From Orthonyx spaldingii (taxonomy: Eukaryota > Chordata > Aves > Passeriformes > Orthonychidae), in NCBI GenBank assembly GCA_013397795.1, contig VZTJ01005684.1, positions 124,986-188,985 on the forward strand: DNA of 64,000 bases. Direction: 5' to 3'. The translations under genes and the position numbers were made by a program. Position 1 is the first letter of the stretch; every line of letters begins with the position of its first letter. Of the stretch, positions 1-12,000 are shown piece by piece. A model generated the notes under the pieces. It saw only the letters and a list, made by a program, of their open reading frames with translations, made no database searches and was not told where the DNA came from.

Positions 1-354
1 TTCCCTGGTTGTTGCTCGTTGCCTTTTTGTCAGGGTGATTCACTCCGCGGGGCTCGGCGGCAGCTGGAGCGTGCCCAGGGTAACCATGGTGCCAGAGCCC
101 CGTGGGTTACCTGGATCCCCGCGGCGCCTTCTCCGTGCACCCTTCTGGAGGCGGGACCATCCGCCACGGGGGCCAAGCTCCGTGGGTGCAGCGTGGGGAA
201 GCACCACGCGAGACTGGGAACAGCAGTGGGATGAGCAGGCAGCAGCCCTGGGGCTGGCAGCGGCCCCAGCCCCGCAGCGATCGCTCCCCGGGGTGACGGC
301 ACCGCGGCACACGCGGCACCGGCCACCTCCAGCCCCGGGTGGAGTGAAGTTGCT

Positions 355-470
355 GTGGCAACAATAACTTATGTAATCCACCCCGCTCGGCTGCAGGTGT
401 GGGGAGGAAATTGTGCTATTTTCGAAGTTTCATTAGGTTCCTTCTTAATTACCAGCGTGGCATCGCGCCA
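355..470. promoter_or_regulatory. Candidate conserved noncoding islet
   Basis: This is a short AT-rich islet in a GC-rich setting. It contains AATAACTTATGTAAT (C/EBP- or PAR-bZIP-like) and CTTAATTACC (a homeodomain-type TAATTA core). No reading frame is supported. Calling it regulatory is inference from composition and motifs only. Confidence 0.25.
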
Positions 471-540
471 GAGCTCCCGGCCGGGTCACGCGCCCGGCAC
501 AGGGACGGAGGGTGGGGACGGGGCAGCGACGGCCGGGACG

Positions 541-668
541 GCAACAACCGAGGGCAGCGACAACCGAGGGCAGTGACAACCCAGGGGTGTCTGCTGAGGG
601 ACGATGACCATCGAGGGCAGCGACAACCAAGGGCAATGATGGCCGAGGGCAGTGGTGGCCAGGGCAGC
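541..668. repeat. Degenerate minisatellite, unit about 16-18 bp
   Basis: Imperfect tandem copies of a unit like 'gagggcagcgacaacc' run through this interval with drifting copies (cagtgacaaccc, caatgatggcc, cagtggtggcc). It is GC-rich and non-coding, and is probably a length-variable minisatellite. Confidence 0.65.
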
Positions 669-1394
669 AGTGGCTGGAGCAGGGATGTCCCAGCACAGTG
701 ACAGCGGCTGCACCGAGGGACAGTCCCAGCCCCCAGCCCCTCCGTGTCCCCAGCCTGTGGAAGCTCTCCCCGCTCCCGAAACGCCCCCGTGGGTGCGGTG
801 GCTGCCAGGGAGGGATATGGAGGGCGGTGCTGCAGGGCTGCATAACTGCCCGGGGAGGGGAACGTGGCACTGCAGGGTCACCGAGAGCTGCCACATCCCC
901 AGGGTCTCGGGAAGCCTCTGGTCGAGGATGAGAGAGGAGAACTAAAGGTGGCTTAGAATCCCCGGTGTGTTTGAGGGGGATGTGTCACTGGTCAGCACAG
1001 AGAGGAGGAAGCGCAGGGACCATCATGGCACCCGTGCTGGTTTTTGTCACAGTCCCTGAGAACATGCCTGGAGTTTCCTAAGGAAGATCCAATCCCAGCT
1101 GCTCCAGGTGGTCACTGGGTTCTCCTGGCACTGCCAGAGCAGCAGAGACCAGGGAGGGAACTGGACCAGGCTGAAGGAGTCGCCTCCATCTCCATCTCAC
1201 CTGTTTGTCCACTCAGTCTCTGGCAGCCCTTGGCTCTCTGTTCCTCCTTTTCGGTGTCTGCTGAAGGGGGAGGGAGGCTGAGCCCGCCCAGCCCTCGGTG
1301 CCCTGCACAGCCCGGGCGGGGCAGGTGTGGACCCGAGTGTCACCGTGTTAATGAGAATCTCAGGAACTGCCTGTCCTGTGGGCCCGGGGCAGAT

Positions 1395-1500
1395 GGCTTC
1401 TCCATCGGAGCCCTGACATCACTGCGAGCCCTCCCTGTGCTGTGTCAGGAAGTTTTTATTTCTAAAATAATCTAAACGTGATTTTTCTGACATCTGGGGG
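1395..1500. promoter_or_regulatory. Candidate noncoding islet with a MEF2-like motif
   Basis: An AT-rich islet follows a GC-rich run. It includes TTTTTATTTCTAAAATAATC, whose CTAAAATAAT resembles a MEF2-type A/T-rich site. No coding signal was seen. Function is inferred only from composition. Confidence 0.2.
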
Positions 1501-1796
1501 TCACTGGGGAATCAGCCAGGTGGGTTTGAGCCAAACCAACCCCCCGCAAGCACAGAACGTGTTTTCTCTGAGCACCTCACTCAGTTCTGTCTCCTGCCCT
1601 CCTTGGGAGGCTCCTCCTCCACTCCAGGCTGTCCCCCCACTTCCTTTTGAGCACCTCACTAAGGAGCTGGGCCAGCAAACCCCACAGCAGCACCCAGGTC
1701 TTGGAGGATCCTCCCAAACTCAGCCTCAGCCTCCCCTTTGCAGTGTGGCTGTTGCTCACCAGGATTCCAGCAGGTGCCTCCAACTGACAGTGAGTA

Positions 1797-2001
1797 GGTT
1801 TAGGTTAAATATTGGGAATAAATTCCTCCCTGTGAGGGTGGTGAGGCCATTGCACGGATTTCCCAGAGAAGCTGTGGCTGCCCCATCCCTGGAAGTGTCC
1901 AAGACCAGGCTGGACGGGACTTGGAGCACCCTGGGATAGCAGAATGTGTCCCATGAGCTTTAAGGTCCCTTCCAACCCAACTCATTCCACGGTTCTGTCA
2001 C
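1797..2001 (+). mobile_element. CR1 LINE 3' fragment
   Basis: This matches the avian CR1 3' end in sense orientation: 'aaattcctccctgtgagg', 'agaagctgtggctgcccc', 'gcttggagcaccctggga'-like text, then 'tttaaggtcccttccaaccc' near the 3' end. It is 5' truncated and has no intact frame. Confidence 0.85.
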
Positions 2002-3179
2002 AGTTGGTGCTGGTGGGAGCTGGTACCTGAATGTTCAGAGGGTCAGGACTCAGAAGCTGTCCCCGGGTTGGAGACGTCCCGCGTGTGCCAGCCGCTCCCA
2101 GCAGTTAAATCCCCCCAAGTGCCGCCGGCAAACGGAGCAAAGCCATTTATTGGGGATTAGCCAAGGATGAACAATCCAGGCCCTCATTCTGCAGGGTGGG
2201 AGCTGCAGTGCTGCATCCAGCGATTCCCAGCTCCCACCTCACGCTTGGGTGAGTGGGACTCACAAAGTGGGAGGGGCTGATTTCACCCAGGGGGAAACTG
2301 AGGCACAAAAAAGTACTGGGCCAGGGTTTCCCTAACCCCATTGGAAGCAGCATCTGAGCAAGACTCCCAGCAGCGCAAGCTGCTGTTTCCAGGGGTTTGT
2401 GGACAGTTCTGCTCCCTGATGTGACACACGCGTCACTCTCTGCCTCGGACACCTGGCCCTGGCACGCTGAGGGCCGCAGAGCCCGGGGGGCTGGGACTCA
2501 TCCCTGGGGGCACTGCTGGCAGTCCCTAGAGGGACCCCAGGACGGCCGTGGGATGTGGGGGCAGGGAGGGGTTGTTGGTCGGGGTCTGGGACACTCCTGC
2601 TGCCAGCAGCGTTCCGGAGCTTGGCCCTGGCACCCTCGGGCTCGCCCGTCCCGGCTGGGGGGACAGGCCCTGCCTCGTGTCCCCTGCGTGTCCCCCGTGC
2701 CCTCCCTGCCCTGCCGGGCTCGCCCAGCGCGGCTGCAGCAGCCGGAGCAGCCCCGGCTCTCCCGGGAGGCTCCCGGGGAGCGCAGGCACAGGGAGGAGCC
2801 GGAATGACAGAGGAAACAAGGAGTGGGTGGGAGAACAAAGCGCTGCGGATGCAGAGCTGTGGTGGGGCCTGGGAAGATGGAAGCACCGGCTGGGAATGGG
2901 GGATGCGGGGAGGCGGTGGCTGCTGGGCGAGGGGAGGGGGCAGCGGGGCTGGCACCGGCCGTGGGACAGCCGGACACAGCCGTGCTGCCATCCCTGGGGA
3001 CTGGGGAGGCTTGGCAGGGCTCCACAGCAAACCCAACCCCTGCCGTGCCCCGCTGGGGCTGGGGGAGCAGAGCTGTGTGTTCTGGGGGAGCCCCAAAACG
3101 CGCCGGGTCCCCCTCGCTGCCAGGCTGGGGCACAGCCCGAGCCCCTGTCCCTCCTCACCTGCCCCAGCGCCTGTTCCAC

Positions 3180-3300
3180 GAGTGAGTAATGCTGAATTAC
3201 AGCGCTAAGGAGCTCTCTGGGGATCCTTCGGAATAACAGGAATAGTTTATGCGATTTGCATAATTGGCATGATGGGATTTTGCATCACGTTGCTCAGCTC
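3180..3300. promoter_or_regulatory. Candidate conserved noncoding element with POU octamer
   Basis: This AT-rich islet is flanked by DNA of much higher GC. A perfect ATTTGCAT octamer lies at 3254-3261, followed by AATTGGCATG and a second TTTTGCAT near 3279-3286. Closely spaced POU-type sites in an otherwise GC-rich spacer suggest an enhancer. The activity is inference. Confidence 0.35.
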
Positions 3301-4239
3301 GGGGAAGCGTCCGGGGCAGAGCCGAGGTGCTGCTGGGGGCTCTGGGCACCTTGGGGGGCTCTGGGCACCTTCGGGGGCTGCCTCCCCCCTGCCCAGCCCC
3401 GCCTGGGAAGGACCAGCCGGTGACAGAGGGGTAGCAGAAGGGACAGGATCAGGTCCTGCTGCCATCACCTGCCCATGTCGCCCCTTCTGTCCCTCAAGCC
3501 AACCCTGGGCTGATCGCAGCCCCACAGCCCCACAGCCCCCCCACACACCTTTGCCTGTCCCGTGGCCACTCCTGGCTGCTGTGGTTGCCCAGCCCAGCTC
3601 CCAGCAAGCATCAAAACTTGGATCTCGGGCCTGAAGGACGCAATGCCAAATTCCCACTGCTCCTGTTCCAGCCCCAAGGCCCACCAGCTCCCTGCACGGC
3701 GTCTCCAGGCTTTCCACAGGGACGTGGCTCCTCCTGATTCCGAGCACAGCCCTCGGACTGGTCTCCACTTGTTTCCTCCTCTCGCTAATTAATCACGGAG
3801 TGCTGGGCCGTGGCTCCCCGAACCCCGGAGCAGCCTGGCATCGCTCTCTGTGCGGGCTGAGTGGCAGCCATGGGCTGGGGACACGGGCTGGGAACACCTT
3901 CACAGGCAGTGCCAGCCCTGGGGGACACCCGGCGTGGCCACGGCTTCACCCACGACTTGAGGAGCCACATTCCATGGCAGGGCAGGGCAGCCAGGGCCGT
4001 TTGGGGCCGCAAAGTGGTGACACGGGAACAACTGCCACCTCCCAGTGCTCCTTCCACCCGTCTGCCGTGGGTCCCGTGTCCCCTGGGAGGAGGAATTCTG
4101 GCTCCTACGTCAGAGCAGGCCCTGCTGAGGCATTTCAGCCCCTGCCAAGCACCACCGTTCACCGGCAGCTCCCGTCTGGCACCACGAGCCAGCAAAGGTC
4201 ACATTCCCGGCCGCGGCCGCGCCGCGCTCAGACAGACCC

Positions 4240-4390
4240 GCTTTGTTCCCAGCGCTGCTCTAATTAGGAAATTGCGCTGATTTTTTTTTTTCCCACAGTT
4301 GAACTATCAAAACTTGGGCTTGTTCCCTGCCAAAGCCTCTTCTATCACTCTGCTGGTGACTCAGTGTGACACCAAGGCACTGAAAATACG
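4240..4390. promoter_or_regulatory. Candidate noncoding element with TAATTA and AP-1 motifs
   Basis: The sequence carries TAATTAGGAAATTGCGC at about 4260-4277 (homeodomain core plus C/EBP-like half), an oligo-T tract, and GGTGACTCAGT around 4355-4365 containing the AP-1 core TGACTCA. It directly follows a CpG-rich stretch (4200-4240). No coding frame is supported. Confidence 0.3.
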
Positions 4391-4860
4391 GACGAGGCAA
4401 AGGGAAGGAGCCAGGGGTTGGTTCCCAGTGCGTCCGAGCGGGCAGCTGGGATGGGGGCGTTGGTGCAGAATGGAGAACCCCAGTGGTGCCCCCACGTGTG
4501 GGAAGCACCCAGACCCCTGGGACCCCCATGTGGGGCAGGGCAAACTTGGGGTGTGAATGATGAAGAGGAGTAAGATGAAAGATCCTCACCCAACTGTGCT
4601 TGGTCCCGAGCCAGGGTTTGCCAGGGAGGGTGGGGGACAAGGGACATGGTGAGTTCATTCCCCAGAGGTGGGAGCTGAGGGCTGCTGAGGGGGACAGGGA
4701 CAGCCCCCAGGGCCAAAAAACAGCAGGACCCAGAGAAGAGGCCCATGGATCCGACACCTCCAGGGTTCTCAGCGCGTTGTTTTGTTTTTCCTTGGGTGTT
4801 CCAGGAAACATCAGAGGTAGCAGAGCAGGATGACGTGTCAGGGGTGCAGCTGGGTTAGGA

Positions 4861-4990
4861 TGTGCAGCTGTTTGGGGATTGTGCAGCTGTTTGGGTCTGT
4901 GCAGCTGTTTGGGGCTGTGCAGCTCTTTGGGGGCTGTGCAGCTGTTTGGGGCTGTGCAGCTGTTTGGGGGCTGTGCAGCTGCTCTGGGGG
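4861..4990. repeat. Minisatellite, 18-19 bp unit, about 7 copies, CAGCTG in each
   Basis: Seven near-identical head-to-tail copies of 'tgtgcagctgtttggggc' are present. Six of the seven keep a perfect palindromic CAGCTG E-box; the fourth copy has CAGCTC. It is non-coding and lies in the spacer left of CHMP6. Confidence 0.9.
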
Positions 4991-6786
4991 TGCACTGGCA
5001 GCCCCCCCCTCCCCGGCAGCGCTACCATCCAGCTGTGTTGGCATAGAAACTGCCAGGGCTCTGCCTCCCGTTACACAATTCCCTCAGAGCCCAGGGAAGA
5101 GGCTGCTGAGGAGGGGAGGGAGCTCCCGGCCTTTGCCCAAGCCAGCCTGGTGTCAGCTCTCGGCACAGCAGGGGTGGAGGGCTGGGGAGGGCCCAGCACA
5201 GCCCCAGGGAACGGTGCTGGTGCCCAGCGGCTCCGCTGCCTCCTGGACAGGAGGGAATAAGGGGCTATGTAAAGGCACTGCTGCTTGCATAACGCTGCTG
5301 GAATTCCTGCTCCCCCCCAGTCTCAGCCCTCGCTTCCAGGGGCGCGGGATGTTGGATGAAGGCTCCGTGAGGGCAGCGGTCCCGGCTGGGCAGATCCCAT
5401 GGGATGGGGCAGTGTCCCCATGGAACATGGACCGTCCCTGTGGAGGGGAGTAGGGAAAGGACAGCAACATCTCCCAGCATAGCTCCTTGTTTCCCCTTCC
5501 CCTGCACGGGGCCGGGATCCCACACTGCCACACAAACCACATTAAAGGCCACGGAGCTGGACCCGGCCCTGAGCAGGGTGTTGGGAATAGCACAGAGGTC
5601 CAGGAGTCAGGGCTCCTGGGAATGCTGGAATTCCTTGGCACTGCCACACGTGCTGTGCCTGCACGGGCAGGTTCGCCGTGGGCACTGTCCGGTGGCCAGA
5701 ACCTCTGCAGGGCGTCTGGAGAGGGGCCAGGGCCGGGCCAGGGCCGGGGGCTCCGGGGAGGACTCCGGACGCTGCGGGGGCAGCCGAGGCAGCAGAGTGA
5801 GGTTTGTTCCCGTTCTCCAGGGTTTCATTAACAACGAGCAGTGCTGCCTCCACACTCCTCTAACTCAACATCTGGCCAACTCAAACACAGCTGGAAGAGC
5901 TCTGTGTGCAGCCCTCCTGGAGGGAGCTGGCTCCCACCCCGCTGCCGCAGCTGAGGGGCACAGGGAGTGCTAATGAAACGCTCCCAGCTCGGCACAGCTG
6001 CTTTCCCAGGGCCCGGCAGGACGGGCCGGGGGGGCTGAGCCGCTGCCGAGGGTCCGGCTGGCACAGGCAGGGGGGAGCCGGGGGCATCCCGCTGCTTCCA
6101 GCAGCAGGGGAGACATAAATGCAGAGTAACAAGGGAGCAGCTGGTGTCCAAGCACAGCCAAAGGCTCAGGAACATCCCAGCTGGGGCCTCATCCTGCACC
6201 TGGGGTGGTGCTGCCCTGCTCCTTGCAGCCGTGTCCCCCAGCCCTGTGCCCATCCCAAACGGGGACAGCCACACAGGGTGGCGCAGGGCTGGCTGGGGCA
6301 GGTGGTTGGACAACTCCGTGGGGATGGAAGCACAAAGTCCTACAGAGGGAGGCAAAATGGGACCGGACAGGGTGGTCCATGAGGAGGGAGCCAGACATCC
6401 ATGTGAGCTCTGAGTCTGGGCACAGACTGGTTGTGGATCAGTTTGACAATTCCAGAGTAATTCTTACCAAAACCCCTCAGCTGGCCTCACTGCAAAGCCA
6501 AGGAGGGGAGGGCAGAGGCTCTCACACATCTCAGCCACACCCGGTTCGGGGCTGTGCCAGGACTGTCCCGGCTCCATCCGAGCCTCCCGGGGCCATCCAG
6601 GCAAACAGGATCCAACGGGATTGTTTGTGTCACACACCGAGCCTGCTCCGAAATTCCCTGCCCACATCTCTCCCAGGAGCAGCGAGCAAGGAGGGGCGGG
6701 AGGAAGAAGGCAACTCCTGCTCATCCAAAACACTCCCTGCGAAAACACGAGGCTGGAAGAGCAGTCGGTGGAACCACTGGAAGCAG

Positions 6787-6792
6787 TTTATT
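6787..6792 (-). terminator. AATAAA poly(A) signal, candidate distal end of CHMP6
   Basis: Plus-strand TTTATT, so AATAAA on the coding strand, in the context 'gacaataaactgcttcc', which looks like a normal mRNA 3' end. It is the first canonical hexamer on this strand after the CHMP6 stop. Confidence 0.5.
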
Positions 6793-8772
6793 GTCACAGC
6801 ACAGCACAGAGGTCACCGCCCCCTCCCGGCCCTTCCTCCCGAGGAGACCGGGCACAAGCAGCTGGGGCAGGGGAAGCTGCGGCCACTCTGCTCCAAACGT
6901 CCCTGCTGGATCGGTAAATGGCCTCTCCTCTGTGGCAGGAGTGGAAGGGGCTGCATTAACCCCTTCAGCACCAGCACCGCTCCCTCTCCACGCCCACTCC
7001 CACCGGGACCCGGCCCGACCTCGGCACAGTGTCCCGGGGCAGGGCTGGCTCGTCCCTCCTGCTGCCAGGACGTTCATCAGAAAGAAAACCGGAGCAGAGG
7101 GGCTGCAGCAGACCCTCCTCGTCCCTCTGCCGATCCAAGGGAACAGGGTTTTCCCAAAGCACCAGCAGTGGAAGCCGCGCTCCCAGGACAGATCCCTTCC
7201 AGACCTTCCTGGGAGCGCCCAGCATTCCTTCCCGTGAATCCAGATTAATCAGGGGCACGTTAAACAACCCGGCGTCGCGCTGGCAACGGGCTGAAGGAGC
7301 CTTGAAGGAAAAACGCTGCCCAGAACTGCTCCTGCCAGCACAGCACTGGTGAATCCAAGGCTCTCTCTGGTGGGAATGGGCTGCGTTGCAGCACAGCCGG
7401 GACTGAGCACAGAACAAACCACCGGGAGCAGAGCAGGATCCTGTCCCTGGGAGGGCTGGGAACAGATGCTGGCTGTCCCAACAGCGGCTGGGGTGACCAG
7501 ACATGGCCGTGGGGTCATCCAATGCCCCGTCCAGCTCCAGAGGCAGCAGCTGCTTTGCCAACAATGTGCTGGTGGCAAACACAGGGCCAAGGGCTGCGGG
7601 GCCAGGTTTGTTAGGGAACATTTGTTAGGAGACAGCAGTGGGATTGGAAATGGGGCGGCTCCAAGGCACTCCCTGCCCTGGGGACACACGAGGAGGACGA
7701 GGATGCCCTGGCCAGTCTTTGGAACAAAACAGAGAGGACACGAGAGCACAACTCCACCCAGAGCTGCTGCTGGCCCAGCACCACGGGGGAGCGTCCCAGT
7801 CCCTGGGATCACTTTTTGTCTAGCACCAGATTCCACAACCCCAATGACAGCCTCCCAAAGTCTCCAAGGACCCTCGGGTCCTTCTGCTGTCACAGAAATG
7901 CAGATTAAGGGTTGTGGCTTCAAGAACGTAATAAATAAAGATCTGCAGTGTCCTGAAGAGCATCTGCAAGCTGGCAGGTGAGCTCGCTTCCCAGAGCAGC
8001 CAAATCTGCCACCACCTGGCTGCCCAGGCAGCATTCCAGACCTTCAGCATCCGAGCGAGCCGGCGCTGCTCCCACTGTCCTCGGAGGGGATGGGGCTCCC
8101 CGAGCTGCTCCCGGAGCTCTTTGGAGTGGTGATTTCTGGGGCTTTGGGCCGCGTGTCTGGTGCAGCACGAGCCCAAGGAAACGTGTCCGAGCTGCTGAGG
8201 AGTGTCCGGCAGGAGCGGCTGGAGCAGAGTCCATCAGTCCATCCCGGCCGAAGGTGAATGCTGGCGCTGGAGCAGAGCCATCGAGGGAGGGATCCTGGCT
8301 CCAGCACAGGCAGAGGCTCCTTGCTGGTGCTGCAGGCGATTCCTGCCAGCCCAGGGCCGCTCAGCTCCGCAGGGTCCCGGGGCTGAGCTGTGGCCGGGGC
8401 CGACTCCTCAGCTCGAAGCAGGTCAGGCTGTGCCCGGCCAGAGCCGCTGCAGCAGGAGCAGAGCCAAGCACCCAGGCTGGGCCTGGCCCAGATCAACTCC
8501 CTCGGGCTGGTTCTGCACGAGCCAGAGCTGAGTCCAGCCCAGAGCTCAGGTGGGAGGCCAGCCCGGGACAGGGACACAGTACCAGGACAGAGGAGGGACA
8601 GAGGGACACAGACACAGAGGGCTCCACAGGGCTCGTGCTCACCCAGCCATGCCCAGCACAAACATCGTTCCAAGCGTGGGAGTTCCTGGGATTTGGCCAG
8701 AGCAAAGGCAGACTGACCACCAGAATCAAACCTACAGAGAAAAATTTGGCTTTGGATGTTTTAGAGTTGCTG

Positions 8773-8778
8773 TTTAAT
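8773..8778 (-). terminator. ATTAAA poly(A) signal, candidate proximal end of CHMP6
   Basis: ATTAAA is the commonest variant hexamer. It lies about 245 bases after the CHMP6 stop codon and is followed on the coding strand by an A/T-rich tract (aactctaaaacatcc) where cleavage could occur. Confidence 0.4.
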
Positions 8779-9019
8779 CCCGAGACAGCGCAGCTGAGTG
8801 AGTTTGGAATTTAAGTTACAAAAAAAGAAAGCACTAGAAAATAATCTTGATACAAGAGCGATAATCAGCTGAGGTTCCCCACCCTGTGCAGGGAATCCTG
8901 CTCCACAATCCACCCAGCACAGCTGGGATGCTGCCAAGGCATTGCCTGTTCCCAGCATACGCTGGGAGGGCAAACTGTCCAGGGTGAAAGTTTCGAGGGG
9001 GAATCCCCAGCTCTGGGAG

Positions 9020-9072
9020 TTAAGATGCTGCCACCAGCTCTGGCTTTGGCCTGTTCTTGATGGGTGACACTT
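9020..9072 (-). CDS. CHMP6: CHMP6 terminal coding exon 8
   Basis: The acceptor is ccttccacag. Two bases complete Glu, then VSPIKNRPKPELVAAS and a TAA stop at 9020-9022. The final ELVAAS is identical to the human C terminus as I recall it, which fixes this short exon even though it is too small to stand out alone. Confidence 0.93.
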
Positions 9073-12000
9073 CTGTGGAAGGAAAAGAAACTTGTTACAG
9101 AACCAGGGAATGCAAATATCCTGCAGCCATCCCCTGAGGAGGATCCAGGGCTCACAGTCCACTCTGCAGAGCAGCAAACGCTTGCACAGCACCTGAACTA
9201 AGAGAAGTTGGTTATAAATAATCCTACACTCCCACGTGGAAATGCCCCTTTTTCACAGCACTGAAGAATTACAGCTTTCAGAACATGCCCAGCCCAGCAA
9301 GGCCACCAGCCCAGGGACAGATCCTGGGCAGGAGCAGGGCCAGCTCTGTCCTCACCCCTTTGACCCGACACCCCCGGGCTGTGTTTGTTTGGCCTCAGTG
9401 CTGACATCTGAGCCCTGTTTAGTAGTAAACAAGCTCCAAGGAAACCAGCCCCATTCCCCACGTTCCAGATTGCTGCTGGGCAGATTCCACACAGGGAAAT
9501 GGCTCCTTGCAGCTCCTCTTTGCACAAGCAGGGAGATCCAGCTTCTGTGAGTGCCAGCTCAGGGCTCTGCTGTCCCAGCAGAGTCTTCACCAGTCTGAGT
9601 TTTCAGCTCCTCAGCACAGACACCTGATAAACCCCAGGGGGCTCCTTCCCCACCAGGCAGGGCCACCAGGGCCTGTTTGGTCACATTGGTGAGTTCTCCC
9701 ACTTCCCAGCTTGATTCCCACACAAATCCATCCATGGAAGTTTCAGATCGCTCAGGAACACTCAGGGACCATCAACTGTGCTCTGACAATCCTGGAGCTG
9801 TGGGACCCCAGGGATCCTCATCCAGCTGGTTCCACATCACTGTGAAGCGAGGTGGGAAGAGTTCCAAGTCATGCCAAGCCTCAGGGAGATCCAGTGCGGG
9901 GTGAATCCAACATCCACAAAAGAACTGCCCCTGTGCTGGGGGCTGTGGGAGGAAGCCTTGTGTGGCTCCAGCAAGGCAGGAATTCCTTATGGAGCCTCCC
10001 AGCAGAACAAGGCGTCTCAGAGCAGGCACAGGATGTGACAAGGACAGCGGGTGTCACCCAGGGAGCTCCCCCAGGGAAGGACCAGATGCCGGCGGAACAG
10101 AGAGCGGAGCCTTGGGTGCCTCTGGAGCCAGGGCTCAGCTGGGCCTGTCCCCACTCCAGGAGCTGCTGTTCCTTCCCATTTCCCAGGACAACACTCACAC
10201 TGGGAGAGGGTCTCAGGCCATTGCACGGGACAGGAGCACGAGAAGCCAAAGCTGTGCAAGGAGAACATACCTGGGATCTTCTCCGGGAGCGGCTCTGAAG
10301 GAACTTCTGGAAGCTCCAACTGTTCCTGCAAGGACATTAAAGACAAAGTGTCACAGACCACGGCTGTGGGCAAGGACTGGGGGTGGCAGTGTCCCAGATT
10401 TCTCCCCAGACTGAGCTCTGAGAGGAAAAAGGTACTTTACCTGCTATTACAAACAGCTTCCTGAAAAGGTGAATTTTAATGACGAGAACATTGACCTTAC
10501 CTGAGTAATAGCATTTAATTCTTCTAGAATGGCATCTTCATCCTCCTCAGTCAGGCTGCCAGCCAGGAGCTCGTCTATTTGCTGTGGGAGAGAGGGAAGG
10601 ACATTAAACTCCCACCCTGCTCGCTCTTTGATGCCATGCACACCCAAGAAGCTCTGGGCAGTGGCTGCTCCCAGCTCCTCCTGTACGCACCCTCTGGTAC
10701 TCCACAGCATCCTGGGTTTCTCCTATTATCCTTTCCACTTCTTCTATGGACATAACCTGCAGGGAAGAGCCAAAATCCAGGTGTGGGAGGGGCCTGCAGG
10801 GAGGCAGCTCCAGCCAGGCCCCTCGGAACTGCCCCAGCCACACGTACCTGGTGCATTTTGTTCAGACACTCGTTGCCTATTTTCAGGCCCTCAATAACCT
10901 TCATTTCAATCTGGGTGAATTCGATGTCCTGGACCTGGAATGGGAAGCAGAAAGGGAAGAGCCTGTCACACTTTGGCCAGGCACTGGCACAGGCTGCCCA
11001 GTGAATCCTGAAGGGATTTAACAGATGTGTGCATGTGGCAGCTGGGGACAGTGGTGGCCCTGGCAGTGCTGCTTTCCATCTAAATAATTCCATGACTGCC
11101 ATTATCAGGCAGACACAGGCTGCCAGGACCACCAGAGAAGCTGCAAGGAGGAATCAGTTGAGCCCCTTCTGTCCTGCTAGTAGCACCAGCAGCAGGAAAC
11201 ATCCACACAAAAACCTCGGCACAGGCAGCTGCACCAGCAGGTCCAACAACCCTCGAAGTGATTTCACCAGATTTTCCAGCTGCCAGTCCCAGCTGAGACC
11301 TCCCCAAAGCCAAACACATCCATCTCTGAAATGACAGTGCTGAGACAAGCCCAGGAAGTCCCCAGTGCAGCCATCCCCACTGTGAGTAACGGTTCAGCAA
11401 TTTCCAAAACAGGCATTTAACACAGAACCTGCAGATTACAAACACCCCACTCTGTCTCTAGGGAAGAGTCGTGGCACAGGTACAATTTTGGAGACATTTG
11501 CCCCTGGACAGAGGGCTAAACACCTGCCAGGACCTGCCAGCTGGAATGGAATTCCACAGGATCCAAGGGAAGCGCCACCCCGGAACACCCCAGGGCCCTC
11601 GCTCACCATCCGCTCCAGGTTGCTGATCTGGTTCTCTGTTTTATCCAGGAGCTGCTCCTGGTACCGTTTCTTCTTTAGCAGCAGCATGGCTTTCCTGAAG
11701 GACACAGAGGGAGGGAAACTCAGCATGGACGAAGCAACTGAAGGCTAAAAGAACCCCACCAAAGCCACGCTTGGTCTGTGCTTGGTCTTCTGCTAAAAGG
11801 GCACAGCTTGTGTGCAGCTGAACTGGCAACCCTGAGCTGCTTCTGTGAAGAGCAAGGATGAACAGATTGGGAATAAATGTTTCCCTGGAAGGGTGGGGAA
11901 GTCCTGGCACAGGGTGCCCAGAGAAGCTGTGGCTGCCCCTGGATCCCTGGAAGTGCCCAAGGCCAGGCTGGGCCGGGCTTGGAGCAGCCTGGGACAGTGG

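Larger units (their letters stand above)
1..6774. other. Intergenic DNA downstream of CHMP6
   Basis: No coding exon could be supported here on either strand. The many open frames are Pro/Ala/Gly/Arg-rich, have no family signature and simply reflect high GC. The block holds two minisatellites (541-668, 4861-4990), one CR1 fragment (1797-2001) and a few AT-richer islets listed separately. In the gene order I know from human, BAIAP2 would be the next gene leftwards, but nothing here resembles it. Confidence 0.7.
6775..9019 (-). other. CHMP6 3' untranslated region (longest model)
   Basis: The region follows the CHMP6 stop codon on the minus strand. Two plausible ends exist: an ATTAAA at 8773-8778, giving a UTR of about 0.27 kb, and an AATAAA at 6787-6792, giving about 2.2 kb. 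No other gene was recognised between them. The exact end is inference; the stop codon is firm. Confidence 0.5.

Noticed and set aside
2146..2151. AATAAA on the minus strand as a gene end
   Set aside because: No exon or stop codon linked to it was found to the right within the spacer.
2332..3208. Several overlapping long open frames on both strands
   Set aside because: GC-rich DNA lacks stop codons. The translations are Pro/Ser/Ala/Gly/Arg-rich without a domain, and frames on opposite strands are equally open.
1..6774. Presence of BAIAP2 exons, expected next to CHMP6
   Set aside because: No SH3 or IMD/I-BAR signature was seen in any frame. The gene probably lies left of the window.
6205..7248. 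347-codon open frame on the plus strand
   Set aside because: No family resemblance, low-complexity composition, antisense to the likely CHMP6 3' UTR, and no splice or start context.
7930..7939. AATAAATAAA on the plus strand as the end of a plus-strand gene
   Set aside because: No plus-strand exon could be supported upstream, and the hexamer occurs often by chance.
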